A stretch of 64,000 nucleotides of DNA from Cervus elaphus (lineage: Eukaryota > Chordata > Mammalia > Artiodactyla > Cervidae), in assembly GCF_910594005.1 (NCBI RefSeq), contig NC_057828.1, positions 11,172,235 to 11,236,234 of the forward strand, read 5' to 3'. The translations under genes were made by a program, and so were the position numbers. Position 1 is the stretch's first letter. Each line of letters begins with the position of its first letter. The notes beneath the pieces are model-generated. The model made no database searches. It saw only the letters and a list, made by a program, of their open reading frames with translations, and was not told the DNA's origin. Positions 10,723 to 23,662 of the stretch are shown piece by piece.

Positions 10723-10784
10723 TAGATTATGATGTTATACATATAAATATACCTATTCATATACCTATTTATATCTAGATTATG

Positions 10785-11005
10785 AAAGAAGTGAAAGTGT
10801 TAGTTGCTCAGTCATGTCTGATTCTTTGTGACCCCATGCACTGCAGCCCACCAGGCTCCTCTGTCCATGGGATTCTCTAGGCAAGAATACTGGAGTGGAT
10901 AGCCAATCCTTTCTCCAGGGTATCTTCCAGACCAGGGATAGAACCTGGGTCTCCTGCATTGCAGGAAGATTTTTTTTTTTACCATTAAGCCACCAGGGAA
11001 GCCCT
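10785..11005 (-). mobile_element. Bov-tA SINE with internal T expansion
   Basis: Antisense Bov-tA. A run of about 12 T at 10969-10980 replaces the usual 'gattctttacc' of the tRNA-like head, so on the sense strand the A-box side carries an A run. Flanks share ATTATGAA (near 10779 and 11007), a likely target duplication. Confidence 0.92.
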
Positions 11006-11588
11006 AAATTATGAATACACCAATTCATAATCTAATATAGATGCATTATTTTGGCTATTTCAATTGTAATTTAAAGATATGACTTTGGGGATAAATGCAT
11101 CTAATATACCCACCTAAGTTACCTGTGGAATTAAATTTTTTTTTTTTTTTACCATACTTTAGTTAAATAATGGATTTATCTCAGTTAAGAAAGCATATTA
11201 AGATCCACAAGAATACATTACCATTGAAACTAGATACTTAAAACCTCAGAAGAGTTTATTGCAGATTTATTTTTATTTTTATCAAGGAAATGTATGCAAA
11301 ACTTTCAGAAACAAATGATACCAAAGAGTTTGCAATGACAAGTAAAAGACCAGTGTCTTGTGTCTTCTGTCCTAAGCTTACAAATTCTTTTATAAATTTT
11401 AGAGAAGTACTTTTAGTTGTCTGATATGATAGACGGTTGTCAAGTCCCTCTTTCCTCAATAATAATATTATAAACCCTCAATAATCAACTTTTCCTATGA
11501 CAAGAATGTTCATAAAAATATTGGTTTTTTTTCACAGAGTAGAATCTTATAGGTCATTATAGAATGTTGGAACACTTACCCTTCTCTC
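11006..11588. other. Unassigned AT-rich sequence with a T run
   Basis: Holds a 15-base T run at 11136-11150. Nothing else is recognised. Confidence 0.5.
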
Positions 11589-11624
11589 CACCACTCTTTT
11601 TTTTTTTTTTTTTTCACCACTCTT
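11589..11624. repeat. Poly(T) flanked by a 10 bp direct repeat
   Basis: CACCACTCTT at 11589-11598 and again at 11615-11624 enclose 16 T residues. This is the footprint expected from insertion of almost nothing but a reverse-transcribed poly(A) tail on the minus strand. Slippage cannot be excluded. Confidence 0.7.
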
Positions 11625-13494
11625 AATTTATTTAATTCTCTTCTTTTATCTGTTGTATCTTTGTTTTTAAATTTTCTGCCATTACTTGATCATTATTATG
11701 CAAATTCTGTTCACTTCACTACCAGGACTCAATGGAAAAGTATATAGTTTCTCCTATAATTATTCAAGTTAAAAATCTTTACATCATGTATTGGAAGTGT
11801 CACAAGTATAGAGTTCAAATGGAGTCTCATGTTTAACACTAGTCCAGATCACCTTCCAGGCTCTTGATTACTACAGCTAATCTACAAATTTCCCTCCTGC
11901 CCTTTCTTACTTCCATAATATTCTACTCACCTGATCCAATTCAGATTCATTGATTTCCAGGCTGCCTGTGAGGATTTTTTCAGGTTCTTTTCTTCACCTT
12001 TCTTCTATACCTGATCTAGTACATTGAACATAATTTTACTTTCTTTTTGTATCTTCATCTTTTCCTAGAATACATTTTCTAGTAGATGTAAAGAAATTGC
12101 ACTTAACTTTATGAATCCTTCCAATGCCCAAAAATCTTTCTGTGCTTTCATATATACTTCAATATGTTGGCTTGATATATGATTCTTAGTCTAAAAATAA
12201 TGCTCAGCACATTGAAGGCAGAAACGGACTAGGATATAAGTCATATATAACCTATAATAAAATTGAAAGTTATGTGAGTATTTTCAAATTTTTATTCTTA
12301 AAAACTTGTCAGTCAATATGGCTATCCATTAGGAAAAATAACAAATACAAAATTAAATTATTAATGTATATACCCATTCATTTGATAAATATTTCTTGTA
12401 CATACTATGTGCCAAGTTGGATATTGGTAATGAAGACTATACTGTTGAACAAAACAGATATGATAAAGACAAAAGCATGAAATAAAGCCAAGTGCTTATG
12501 TTCTTACTAGGTTTTAAAATACTATGGCAGAAATACTGAATATCCAGTATTTAGTAGAAAGTGTATAATATACTATGCTTTAAATTTACATATACTGATT
12601 GAAAGAATAGATAGGAAATGGAATAATAAAGTAACATTTACTAGTAATAGAGATAATAAAAGCAAAATGTGTGAAATTAGTGAAACATTCTATGTGGGAG
12701 AATTACAAAGAGTAGGCAACTTTGATCCAAATAAAAGTTTGAGCTTTATTTGAAATACTCTTTTAGATTATCCGTAAAATTATTTAATATACCTTTTGTC
12801 TTTTTTTTCCTCCTCTATTTCCTGACTCCTCTTCCAAATTCATAAAAAAGTATTAACACTACATATTTAAGAACTGTTTGAAACTTTCTGCATTCTTTTG
12901 GCACTGATGTATGCTTAAGGAATGTTACAATAAGGTGATTTGATCCTTAAATCAGGATATACTCTCCAGAGATCTTGGGGACAAAGAGTTTAAATGAGCT
13001 TTTAGAAAGCTGAGGGAAAGAACATACACACAATACACCAACACAGTCACTTCTCTTGACTTTAGAAAAATCTTTGGAGGTTGCATGATAAGGTCTATTA
13101 TAACATGAACAATAGTTAAAAGGGCATTTAGGATTCGAGGTGACTTCTTTTGTAGAGAGGGTTCTATTGTTTCTTCTATAGTGATTATGCTTTGATTGGC
13201 TTGTTATATAGAAGATATTCTTTTTATTGTGTAGAATTTCTGTGCCTGAAATTAAGCATTTTTTTAAAAAATGGGTTTTAAATATATTTGAATTAAAACT
13301 GTTTAAAATGAGAAACTGATTCTTTAAAAAATGTTAATGATAAAGATGATAGCTATCTATTCCAAGGCAGATATTTGATTAATGTAGTTAAATATAAGAC
13401 TTTGTTTCCCAGACTGCCACCTATAGGATTTGTGCTAAATAGAATTTCAGTAGTTATGGAACTGCCTGTAATCTATAAATATTGCTCTAATCTT
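11625..13494. other. Unassigned AT-rich sequence
   Basis: Mostly featureless. At 12370-12460 the order 'ttgataaatatttcttgta', 'ctatgtgccaagt' and 'tgaacaaaacagat' recalls a mammal-wide ancient repeat, but I cannot name the family with confidence. Confidence 0.4.
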
Positions 13495-13508
13495 AAGGAA
13501 TGTTTTAG

Positions 13509-13717
13509 ACTTCCCTGGTGGCTCAGACAGTAAAGCCTCTGCCTACAATGTGGGAGACCTGGATTCGATCCCTGGGTCAGGAAGATCCCCTGGAGAAGGA
13601 AATGGCAACCCACTCCAGTATTCTTGCCTGGAAAATCCCATGGACAGAGGGGCCTGGTAGGCTGCAGTCCATGGGTCGCAAAGAGTTGGACACAACTGAG
13701 CGACTTCACTTTTTTTT
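13509..13717 (+). mobile_element. Bov-tA SINE
   Basis: Well preserved sense copy with head 'acttccctggtggctcagac', B-box 'ggattcgatccctgggtc', and end 'gagcgacttcacttttttt'. Perfect 14 bp target duplications AAGGAATGTTTTAG lie at 13495-13508 and 13718-13731. This is one of the youngest-looking SINEs here. Confidence 0.96.
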
Positions 13718-13731
13718 AAGGAATGTTTTAG

Positions 13732-14755
13732 TCTGGGTTTTGTAGAAAATAGAACTTGAAACAAAACTTAATGTTGATGCTTTATTTATTATGTAATGTA
13801 ATTCTAGAACAGGAGAGAGGGAAAATGGAAGCAGAGAAAGCTGGAAAGCAAATACAAAGTTTTCTAAAGTATTGAAGCGGGTTGGTTCTGATGCTGTAAT
13901 TGATCATCATCATTTACTTCTCTACTACCTATCATAATATCCCCTTGGTTCTAACCAGTAACATGGCTGTTTTGGGTGCCTGAGTGGTATTGCCTTTGTT
14001 GGATTATGGTCACTGTAACTACTAGTTGATAGTTATTACTGTCATGGCATATGAAGTGATGGCCCCAGGGAATGACTCAACTCCAGACATACAATCTTTG
14101 CCCTATTTTGTATTTGGAACCCTACATCCACATTGCAATTCAAGATGAATGCCCCAGACAATAATGTATCTCCTTTCACCTATTAATGACGAGCTCAACG
14201 TGTCCAGATGGTAGTTGCACTTGTCAGATATGTTCACTTCTAGGAAGCAAGACTCCTAAGACAGCACAACCTAATGTTGTTGGAATGAGAACCCCAAATG
14301 GACCAGTGAGTCTGTGGAGGGCAGATCCTCTCTTTTGCTATTCTCTCTCAGATAGTGTTGAACATGATGTGTTGACTATTGGCAATTTAGTGTGTATTCT
14401 GCATTCTAAATCGCAGAGTCCTAACCCTACAGAATGATAAGTCAAAGGTGATATCTTCAGGAGACTGCTCCATCATATTTATCAGGAATGCTACTTCTGG
14501 AAAAGATAAATGAATCCTGTGTCATCAACCAACTCTTTTACTTTTTTTTTTTTCTCATTGTATTAGTGTAATTGGATTGGAGTAATAGTGCCTCTGTTCT
14601 TTTCATTTGCTTTACACTTGTCTCGTTAAAGCATTTTACATGTGACACTAATCCTCAAAATGGCTTTGCCCCTTTGTCTTCTCACTCTTCTAGTCCTTTT
14701 CATTCCAAAAAAGAATGATTTTTCAGAACTCTCAGAACTTTCTTACCAATCTACC
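13732..14755. other. Unassigned higher-complexity sequence
   Basis: About 750 bases (13732-14440) have mixed composition unlike the surrounding AT-rich DNA. They include an 83-codon open frame at 14186-14437 with no recognised motif. It could be an old LTR. The remainder is AT-rich with a T run near 14540. Confidence 0.35.
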
Positions 14756-14784
14756 AAAAAATAAATAAATAAATAAATAAATAA
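14756..14784. repeat. (AAAT)n microsatellite
   Basis: About seven AAAT units. It has no adjoining recognisable element on the left that would make it a SINE tail. Confidence 0.88.
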
Positions 14785-14826
14785 TTGCACTATTCTATTT
14801 CTTAAGAGCTTGCTATGAATCGATGA

Positions 14827-14950
14827 TATATGGAGGAGGAAATGGCAACCCGCTCCAACATTCATGCTGGGAAAATCCCATGGACAAAGGAATATGGCAG
14901 GCGACTTTCCATGGGGTTGCAGAGTCAGACATGACTGCACAACTGAGCAC
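14827..14950 (+). mobile_element. Bov-A monomer
   Basis: Sense Bov-A body without a tRNA head ('ggaggaaatggcaacccgct' to 'ctgcacaactgagcac'). The 12 bp flanks ATGAATCGATGA (14815) and ATGAATCAATAA (14951) match at ten positions and look like an aged target duplication. Confidence 0.88.
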
Positions 14951-14962
14951 ATGAATCAATAA

Positions 14963-17900
14963 TACAGTTTTAGACTGGATTTTAAAATTTGACACATTCA
15001 TTTTTTGTCTACCCTAGAAAATAATTTAGTGTTTTTTGTTTGTTTGTTTTTGTTCTTATTTTTGCTATTCCAAAAATAATTAATATCATTTATATTTCTT
15101 ATACTGGCTTTCACTCATTTACCATATCACATGTACTTGGACTGGCTAGAAATTTTAGCTTAATACTCTAGTATAAATACAGTTGAATAATATTGCTCCT
15201 CTCAGTATTTTCATTTTAATCAAAATCAAAGCCTTAGATTAGAATGATGAAGCAGTAATAATAGAGTATTGGGGCAGGGGGCAGTGTTTCTCTTTATTTC
15301 TGCATTTAAATAAAGCATCATTTTGAGCTTTATTCTAATGCCTTCAAGTAAATTCCATTCTTTAGGTTTCCAGACTTCAAAACATTTCACAGATTCAATC
15401 TAAATTAAACTAGCTAATATGTTTTGTTTCAAAAATAACACATTTCTAAAACAGATAAGAAAATAGTATGTGTACTAAAATGCATTCTTAACTGTTAGGC
15501 AAAGTAGCTATGAACTTCGTTTATAAATATAAAGAGCACTGATTGTGTATTAGTACCTATAGAAATATTATGCTTGTCTTCCAGTAAATTACATTCTAAA
15601 TAAATAAGACAGTGCCAGAAATCACTCATTTTTACTTAATTGCTTTAAAATTTTCTAAGATGTGTGAAGCTTGAGTATTTAATCAAATGAAGTATAATAT
15701 TTGGGAAACTACTGGGAAGAATATTTTCATACATAAATTTGGGAGTCTCTTGATTTTATAGGGCTTACTGAATAATTTTACTAATTTAGAAGAAACAACT
15801 TTGAACCAGTTAAAGAAGCTAGTGTTGTTTCTAGAAATATCAGAGAAGTGTTTAAGAATTTTACACATTTATGGTGAAACAATAAAAGATTTTTCTGTGT
15901 ATACACTTTAATTAAACTGGAATAAATGCAGGATAAATATTTCCTAGATATTTGTCATTTTTATTTTATTTCCAACAAAAAATCACCAATATTTTATACT
16001 TAACATAGAAGTAATTATGCATATCCAATATGAAAAAGGAAATGTTATACTGCAGAGTCCAATGAAAAGCATGAACTAATCACACGAGCATTCCAAATTA
16101 TTTTAAGGTACAGAAAAATGAGACTAAAGTGCAGTTCAGAAGTGCTCATTCTGAAACTATAATTCAATGAAGCATTGTTTTCATTATGAAAAAGAAGTCA
16201 GTTTACCCCAGAGCTGTGACAGTGAAGCACATGGGACTAAGGAAATTTATCCCAGCCTTTCAGTGAATCCACACAATTAATAGAGATTTAGGTAAAACTG
16301 TGTTGACAAGGACATCCTAACTATGTGCAGTAAATCGATGGTATTGATTTTAATTATGTCTGATTTCTACCTTGGGGCTAGCAATTTAGAGTTCGGCCCC
16401 AGTTAACCATTAAACTGGCCCCTTGTTCATCCCATTCCTCACATGTTTCCCACTGAACAATCGATGCCTTAGAAAACAGTGTTAGCTTAGCTATTCCTAG
16501 TGAACACAGGAAGAGATTCCTAAGAACATACTGGACTTATTTAATGGAGGTTTACATGAACCTAGTCAGAGTCAGAGGAAGCAAATACGTGACAGCATCT
16601 CTGTTCTCTGCAAATACATTATTCAGGAAGCTTGGGACAAGGAGACTTTCTTTGTGTGTGATACTAAGGTTATTCTGTTGTGAACTGGCCTGTGTCAGTT
16701 TCAAATAGGAGTAGACTGTGTTTAGAATTATAGTTCTCCTTGGTCCCTTCAGATACAAAGGAATGAAAGTCAAATACTAAATTGTTTTACCATGCTACTG
16801 GTTAAGCACACTTTTTTTTTTTTTTTTTTTAGCAAGCTGGTATAAAAAACACTACATGCCTTCTATTCTGGAGACTTGATTTTGAAAATGACTCTTTTAT
16901 GTGCTCTGATCAAAACTTAACTTAAATGATTCATTCCAAGAAGAGATTTGTATTCTAGAGGCAGAATTATGTTATCCTTAAGAGAAATATGAGGCTGCCA
17001 CTACTTAGACCCATTGGTTGGACACAGAAATAAGCAGTCATCAAGGCTTGGGTTTCATTCCCAATGGTACCTGCTACATGGTTTGCAAAATGCTAGAGGT
17101 CTGTTTATATAGGGATACAAAAGATTTCTAAATATTTTAAACAAACAATTCACCTGTACTACTAATCTCAACAAAGAGGTCTCATTTTTATAACCTATAT
17201 AAGCCACTAATTTCATACTTGGACATGCCCTCATAATACTAATCATATTTAGCAGACTTTTTAATATTAATCAAATAAAACAAACAAAATGCATGAGGTT
17301 GTCATACCAGTAGTGTGAGCTTTCTGCTTAGAAATTTGGTAGACTCTCCAGGAACATAGACTGACCTCATGCACACATGCCAGTACATAGTATATCCATA
17401 AATAAGATATATTTTTTCAAGTGAATATTTAATAACTTGTAATTTGCTCAGAATAGAGCATGAATGGAAAACTGTTTAACTTCCTTTTGCTTGACCTATA
17501 TGAGGGAAAACAGTCATGGAAGGGAATATTTAATATTAGTAAACATACTCAAACACAGGATTGAATGCACTAGGAAAAACTGTGTATTCTAAGTATGCTG
17601 AGTTTGGAAAACAGCGTCTTTCATTTCTTATTTCAGAATGAGGTTAATATGAAGCTGGGCAGTTAGAATTAAGAGTATATGACTTAGGTGGAACTGAAGC
17701 TAAAGTATTAATTTGACCTTTAAAGTAAAGACAAGTTTTGTAAGGGAGACACATATAGCTTCTTCTTTAAAAGAGTATTTCTCTTTTAAATACTTTAAAA
17801 GAATATTTCTATCAAAGGGTAAAGCAAACTCATAGTGTAGACAGAAGGGAAATTGACATTTTAGAGAGAGAAGCATGAAATATTGAGTTTCTTTCTATGT

Positions 17901-19229
17901 AATAAGTCCTGTTTGCCAGTTTAATTAAATAATCAATAATTTAAATTTCAAGCACTTTTAAAGAATAAATAAATCCCATGTAAATAAAACAGCAGAATTC
18001 TGTATCATCACAGAAATTAAGCATGTCTTTTGTTATCTGAATGAGTTCTAGGCAGGAGGAGGAAGAGAAGAAAGTCCTTAATAAGGCATTTCTGCATATA
18101 AGTAAATAAGTGTAAATATGTATATTGAATTCCATCTGTGTGTATGTTTCTATTTCAGAAATATTGCTAGGGGTCTCTGGAGTCCTGGTGGAATTACTTG
18201 ACCCTGCCAATGGCTATACCGTATGTTTTACCCCAAGCAAGATTATGTCCACTCTGTGGGGCTCCATTTCCATTTCAGTAAGACTGCAGGAGAGGAAGGC
18301 TTGGGTCTGTGATGTTACCCAGGTTCTAGAATTCTTTGATTCTACTTAACATTAATTTAAAACTAAATTATTTTAAAATTGTGTGCCTTCTGTATATTAT
18401 CATCAATGGCTGACACTCAGAAAAATAACATCTGGAAGGCTGGATTCCTTCATAGCTTTGAAACTGTTTACTTCTTGGAGAGTGGTATTTCCAGAAACTT
18501 ACAGCTGGAAACCATTGTGCTTTTAGGTCCTACCTTAAAGCAAGGTAGCACTTTGCTAACTCAAAGATGATAGGAAAATAAAATATGGAGGTATGTGATT
18601 TTTCTTACCAAATACTAATCATATTCTCAATGGCAAATGTGTTTTATATGATAATACTTAAAAGTAACTTTTTTTAAAAATGACTACATTGTGTGAACAT
18701 CTTGTTTGTGTGAACTTGCAATATATGAGATTTTTTTTCCCTAAACATTAGCATTGATATTCTGGAATATACTAAGGAGTAAAAATAAAGAAGAGTTCAC
18801 TAAAGAAAAATACCCCCAATGTGACCTATAATTAGAGTGAATTCATGAGGTATACTGCTTTTTACTCAACATCTTAAAGAGATTCATAGCAGTTTTCGGC
18901 AGAGAGCCTCAGTTTTTATGAAATGGTGAATTGGAGGGGACAAATATTAAAATTCCATATTAACATTAGAAAAGAACTCATTATGACTGTTTAGTGAATT
19001 GTTTCTTAATAGTAAACATCAGTTTGTTCCTTCAGATCTTCATGATATAGAGTACCTGTAGTCAGAATATGTCTTAATTAATCAACATTTTATTTATTGA
19101 TATATACTGTTGGGTAAAAATATAGATAAAATACCTTTATAAAATTATATTTTATGTTAGTTTGAAAATAAAACTTGTTATTGTAGCACATAATCTAAAA
19201 GCTATTTAACATCTCTACATTCAAAATAA
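14963..19229. other. Long stretch without ruminant-specific elements
   Basis: Over 4 kb show no BovB, Bov-A, Bov-tA, CHR or recent L1. There is a 19-base T run at 16812-16830. The part 16180-16500 is less AT-biased than the rest. No exon, RNA gene or known repeat is supported. The sparsity may be chance or mild constraint. Confidence 0.5.
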
Positions 19230-19730
19230 ACTCTCTTTATAAGCCAATAAGAAAATAACTCAGAAAGGTAAGAGATACAAAGGACATGAAAAGACAATAT
19301 GCAGGGAAAAATTGAGTGAATAATATGCACTTCTTAAAATGTGAATATAACATTTTATAATATAATATAAATATAAATGTGAATTTATATTGAATTAAAA
19401 AGAGGCAGAGGATATAAAGAGGCATTTCACAGAAGAGGATGTGCAAATGACTGGAAGCAATGTAGTACATCTGTATAAAATACAGTAGTGACACTCAAAT
19501 ATGCATTCTGAAAAGTAGAAATAATGTAAAGATTATTCACTGTTCTGGGGAATTGTGAGTAGGATTATTCAGAGTGCTGCTGGTAGGATGGTAGTGTGCT
19601 GCTCCCTGATCTGGGTGCTCATTGCAGGAATGTGACTACCAGTGAGAGTGTCCTGAGCTGTGATACTGTTACAGCTTGCTTCCCAGTATGTATATTGTAC
19701 TTCATTTAAAACTGAATAGGGGGAGGATGA
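19230..19730 (+). mobile_element. Ancient L1M fragment
   Basis: Sense-strand traces of the L1 ORF2 end ('aagaggcatttcacagaaga' then 'ggatgtgcaaatgac') run into an L1M-like 3' UTR ('ctgatctgggtgctcattg', 'gtatgtatattgtacttca'). It is strongly decayed with internal deletions, so the limits are approximate. Confidence 0.5.
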
Positions 19731-20817
19731 GAGGAATTACGGAAAGAACGATGTAATCTATTTTTCATGTAATTTTAGAGAAGAAACCATAGAATGATAG
19801 AATAGTTTGTGATTCACTTGGAGAAAAATGGGAAAAGAAAAAATGCAAAGAAATTAATTAAAAGAGAATGCTGTTGCTAAGTCACTTTAATACAATGGCA
19901 TAACAATTAAAAGATGAACTATAGACATACTTATATCACATGAACAAGATGGAAATCTCTTATAAAATAACAGAAAGACTCACCTCAATATTGTAGTTAA
20001 AAGAATGGTTTAGTAACGGCATAGATCCTCATCAGTAGAAGATTGATTAATATATTTGATGTGTATAATCATTGTTCTAGGCATATTAAAGATATTTTTC
20101 TCAGATTAATCATATTGCTAAAAACACAAAGCCCAAAACATGCTCACCTTTACTCCAGTTCTTAAGACTTGCTCCTTGCCTTTTGCCATTTCAGGAACCT
20201 TTTACATTGATATGAGAGAGCCGACATGCATAGTGGTATCTCTCTTGTAATTATTCCCAGCTTACAGTGGGCAGATACTACCAAATTTTCAAAGATAATA
20301 CCCCCCATATTGTCAACCCTCAGTGCATTTCCCAATGCCTTTTTTGAAGAAAGTGTTTTCTGTGAAATTTGAGGGCAAATGCTTTTCTGGATATTAAGAG
20401 TTTGCACACACATCAATAGTCCTATCTCCATAAACTCCATGATTCCTTCTTTCACATTACGTGGACTTATGGTCTTTCCAACTCATTCAATACTAGCCAT
20501 ATTTTAAACCACACTTTAGTTAAAACAAAAAACAAAAATAAATTGTTAAAACCTACTATGAGGCTAACACTGAATTCAGAATACTGAATCTGTTTCTGTA
20601 AGTAAACCCTTTTGACAAGCTCAGCCTGGTCCAGTGTTCTGCTCTTCCTTCCCTGGTCTACCACCCTTAGATATTTTTGCATGTATTCCTACTATCTTGA
20701 CAGTATAACTTGTTCAAATGATACCAGATTTTGGTGTGTACTCCAGTGCAAACTTTGTACTTCCACCCCTCCCCAAATGAGATCCACTTGGATTTAAATC
20801 TCACTGTAGATACTGTG
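19731..20817. other. Unassigned sequence
   Basis: No repeat or gene recognised. Two minus-strand open frames (20162-20455 and 20467-20682) lack family motifs and show no splice or poly(A) context that would support them. Confidence 0.45.
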
Positions 20818-21047
20818 GGGCTTCCCAGGTAGCATTAGTGGTAAAGAACCCACCTGCCAATGCAGGAGACATAAGTGACTTGGGTTTGAACCCAGAGTAA
20901 GGAAGATCCCCTTGAGATGAGCATGGCAACCCACTCCAGTATTCTTGCCTGGAGTATCCCATGGACAGAGGAGCCCAGTGGGATACAATTGATGGAATTG
21001 CAAAGAGTCAAACATGACTGAAGCGACTTAGCATGCACTCACACACT
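20818..21047 (+). mobile_element. Bov-tA SINE
   Basis: Sense copy with head 'ggcttcccaggtagcattag', diverged B-box 'gggtttgaacccagag', body 'catggcaacccactccag' and end 'gaagcgacttagcatgcac'. It is older than most copies here. Confidence 0.92.
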
Positions 21048-21529
21048 TAGGTATTATAGTAATGAGAGATGCAAGAGGTAGGTTTTGAGGAAATTTGTTT
21101 ACAAGGAAACAGCTCAAGAGAAATCTTTAGAGGGGATTAAACACAGGGCAGCTAACTTTAGAATAGGAAAGGGATATTCCTTCCCCATGAAAAGAGTTTC
21201 AAGGGAAATAGGGTTCAAGGCACATAGATTTATCACAATTCCCCATATTGTCCCATTGTTCTCCAAACCCTAAATAGCTAATTATAGGACTGGAAATGCT
21301 GTGGATTGTAATTCAGTAAACTGCAGGCTCATAATCTGTGTCTAATTTTCTGAAATTTTGCATTGTGGCTAATAAGAGCTAAGAGAATTTCAGGGAAATC
21401 ATAGAAGCTCTCCCATTCTTTGATGATAACTTGAAATGGAAATTTAAATTCATTTCATTGTCTATTTATTTCTGTCATCTCTCAAACGCAGTCAAAAGAA
21501 CTAACTCAAAACAAAGTATTCTATTCTCT
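21048..21529. other. Unassigned sequence
   Basis: A 62-codon plus-strand frame at 21085-21273 has no recognised motif. Nothing else is supported. Confidence 0.4.
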
Positions 21530-21541
21530 ATGCCATAATAT

Positions 21542-21703
21542 CATTTTAATATTTAAATAGTTTATATTTTTTTATTATGTTTCATTTTTTATTGACCACA
21601 CTTTGTGGCACATCGTATATCTTAGTTACCTGACCAGGGATCAAACCCATGCCCAGTTGTGGAAGCACGGAGTCTTAACCACTGGACTGCCAGGGAAGTC
21701 CCC
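21542..21703 (-). mobile_element. CHR-2-like tRNA-Glu SINE
   Basis: Antisense SINE head and body: 'gaccacactttgtggcacat', 'gaccagggatcaaaccca', 'ctggactgccagggaagtcc'. An A-rich tail appears as T-rich DNA at 21560-21590. Perfect 12 bp target duplications ATGCCATAATAT lie at 21530-21541 and 21704-21715. It lacks the Bov-A body, so it belongs to the older CHR lineage. Confidence 0.85.
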
Positions 21704-21989
21704 ATGCCATAATATGTTATTGCACTAGTCACTTGTGTCTTACTACGTGGATATACTTAGCAGCTTTATTTCATTCACCTTCAGGTAGAAAATTATGAAA
21801 AACACTCTTTACACTGTATGCTATGTTCCTTAAGAGTCCCATTTTCACTTTTGGTTTAACTCCTGCCTTCAAATTTCTTCAGGTCAGATAACCAACCCCA
21901 ACTTCCTATCTTCATGGCTTTATTTACCTGGAACCAGTAGAGTAAAAAGCAAAGGCAGCAGTTTGCCTTGCTGAGAAATGTCTGTATTG

Positions 21990-22440
21990 TATAGTCAAAG
22001 CTATGGTTTTTCCAGTAGTCATGAATGGATGTGTGAGTTGGACCATAAAGAAGCCTGAGCAACAAAGAACTAATGCTTTTGAACAAAGGTGCTGGAGAAG
22101 ATTTTTGAGAGTCCCTTGGAATGCAAGGAGATCAAACCAGTCAATCCTAAAGGATATCAAGCCTGAATATTCATTTGAAGGACTGATGCTGAAGTTGAAG
22201 CTCCAATACTTTGGCCACCTTATGCAAAGAGATGACTCATTAGAAAAGACCCTGATGCTGGGAAAGATTGAAGGCAAGAGGAGAAGAGGGCAAGAGAGAA
22301 TGAGATGGTGAGATAGCATCACCTTCTCAAAGGACATGAATCTGAGCAAATTGCCAGAGATAGTGAAGGGAAGCGGAGCCCAGTGTGCTGCCATTCATGG
22401 GGTTGCAAATCGGATATGACTTAGAGACTGAACATCAGCA
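21990..22440 (+). mobile_element. BovB LINE, 5'-truncated 3' end
   Basis: Sense BovB 3' portion, from 'gtcaaagctatggtttttcc' to the terminus 'agactgaacatcagcaat'. The coding remnant is annotated separately. It is older than the copy at 885-1402 judged by substitutions. Confidence 0.92.
22003..22311 (+). pseudogene. BovB ORF2 C-terminal remnant
   Basis: An open frame of 102 codons with MVFPVVMNGCVSWTIKKPE, FLRVPWNARRSNQSIL and KLKLQYFGHLMQR. It stops at TGA after RMRW, where family members continue into the final LDGIT block. The RT core is missing. Confidence 0.85.
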
Positions 22441-23539
22441 ATATTTTCATTCCTAAATAGTGTGCTCATTAAAAAAGAAACAGAAGACACTCTATTTTAA
22501 GTGCCTAATATTTTGATGTCTGAGTCCACACAATTGGGAAGTCTTCCTGTTGATTTCTGAAAGTTGTTTTTTTGTTTTTTTTTTTAACATTTACAATACG
22601 TTCAGTATTACAGTGTAAGCACTCTCATCTTCGTATTTCTTTGCAGGTATGAAAGCAAGCAGACTTGCCTATGTTTAAACATTTGCAAATAGGATTGGAG
22701 TTCAGATTTGGTCTCACTTCAAAGCTTCTTCTTTTCCCCCTGATAAAATTGAGCCTCCTGTTTATACTGTGTACTAATTCATTGTCTTTTCATGTCCCCT
22801 ATTCCTACCAATAGACTGTAGTTCTGTGATGTGTTAAGGCCTTTCAAATTACTTTTAATGATTTGGAGCAACATGCAGAAGAAATAAAGGCAAATACTAG
22901 AAATAACCACAGAAATAATGAAAATATATGCCCCAGAGACAAAATGATGCTCAGAAGATCAGAAAGAGAGCCAAGAACTGAGCCTTGCATCATAGAATTC
23001 TTAATGGATTTGAGCTAAAATCAGTTTGAATTTATATTACATAGCTATCTACCTAGCCTGCAGCTACAGAGAAAGAGAAAGAGAAAGTTTCTGATTATAA
23101 AATTTATACATCACAACTGAAGAATATTTGGAAATTACAAAATTCACATAAAATTAAAAGCATGCACAAATAAACAATGAAGGACAAAGACTGGATATAT
23201 TTTTCATGCTCCCTGAAATAAATTATTTTGTAAGCATTTTCCCTGAATGTAGCATTCATTATAAAATTTAACATATACTTTTTTACATAATATGATTATA
23301 GAAACCTGCTACATGCTTAACATCTCTATGGGGTTAGTGGAATTATGCTCTGTTACTTAGTAAACCATATCACTAGTTCAGATGTTTAGTTTGTTTCTAA
23401 CTTAATCATGTTCAATTGTGATCATTTTCTACATAAGAATACCTTTCAATTACATATTCCATTGCTTGTTATTATCAAAAATCTCCTTCAACCTCCCCAC
23501 AAAAAAGATTATACCTATTTACATTTTTATACTTAGAAT
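22441..23539. other. Unassigned sequence with T run and GAAA repeat
   Basis: Contains a T-rich run at 22567-22586 and a short (GAAAGA) repeat near 23073. No element or gene recognised. Confidence 0.45.
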
Positions 23540-23662
23540 GGGGCTCCCCAGGTGGCATTAACGGTAAAGAAAATCCCACCAATGCAGGAGACACAGGAGA
23601 TACAAATGTGATCCCTTGGTTCAGAAGATCCCCTGGAAGAGAACATGGCAACCCACGCGTGT
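23540..23662 (+). mobile_element. Bov-tA SINE, 3'-truncated
   Basis: Sense head and start of the body ('ggctccccaggtggcattaa' to 'gaacatggcaacccac'). It breaks off inside the Bov-A part at a 'gcgtgta' junction, so the 3' end has been lost by deletion. Confidence 0.88.
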
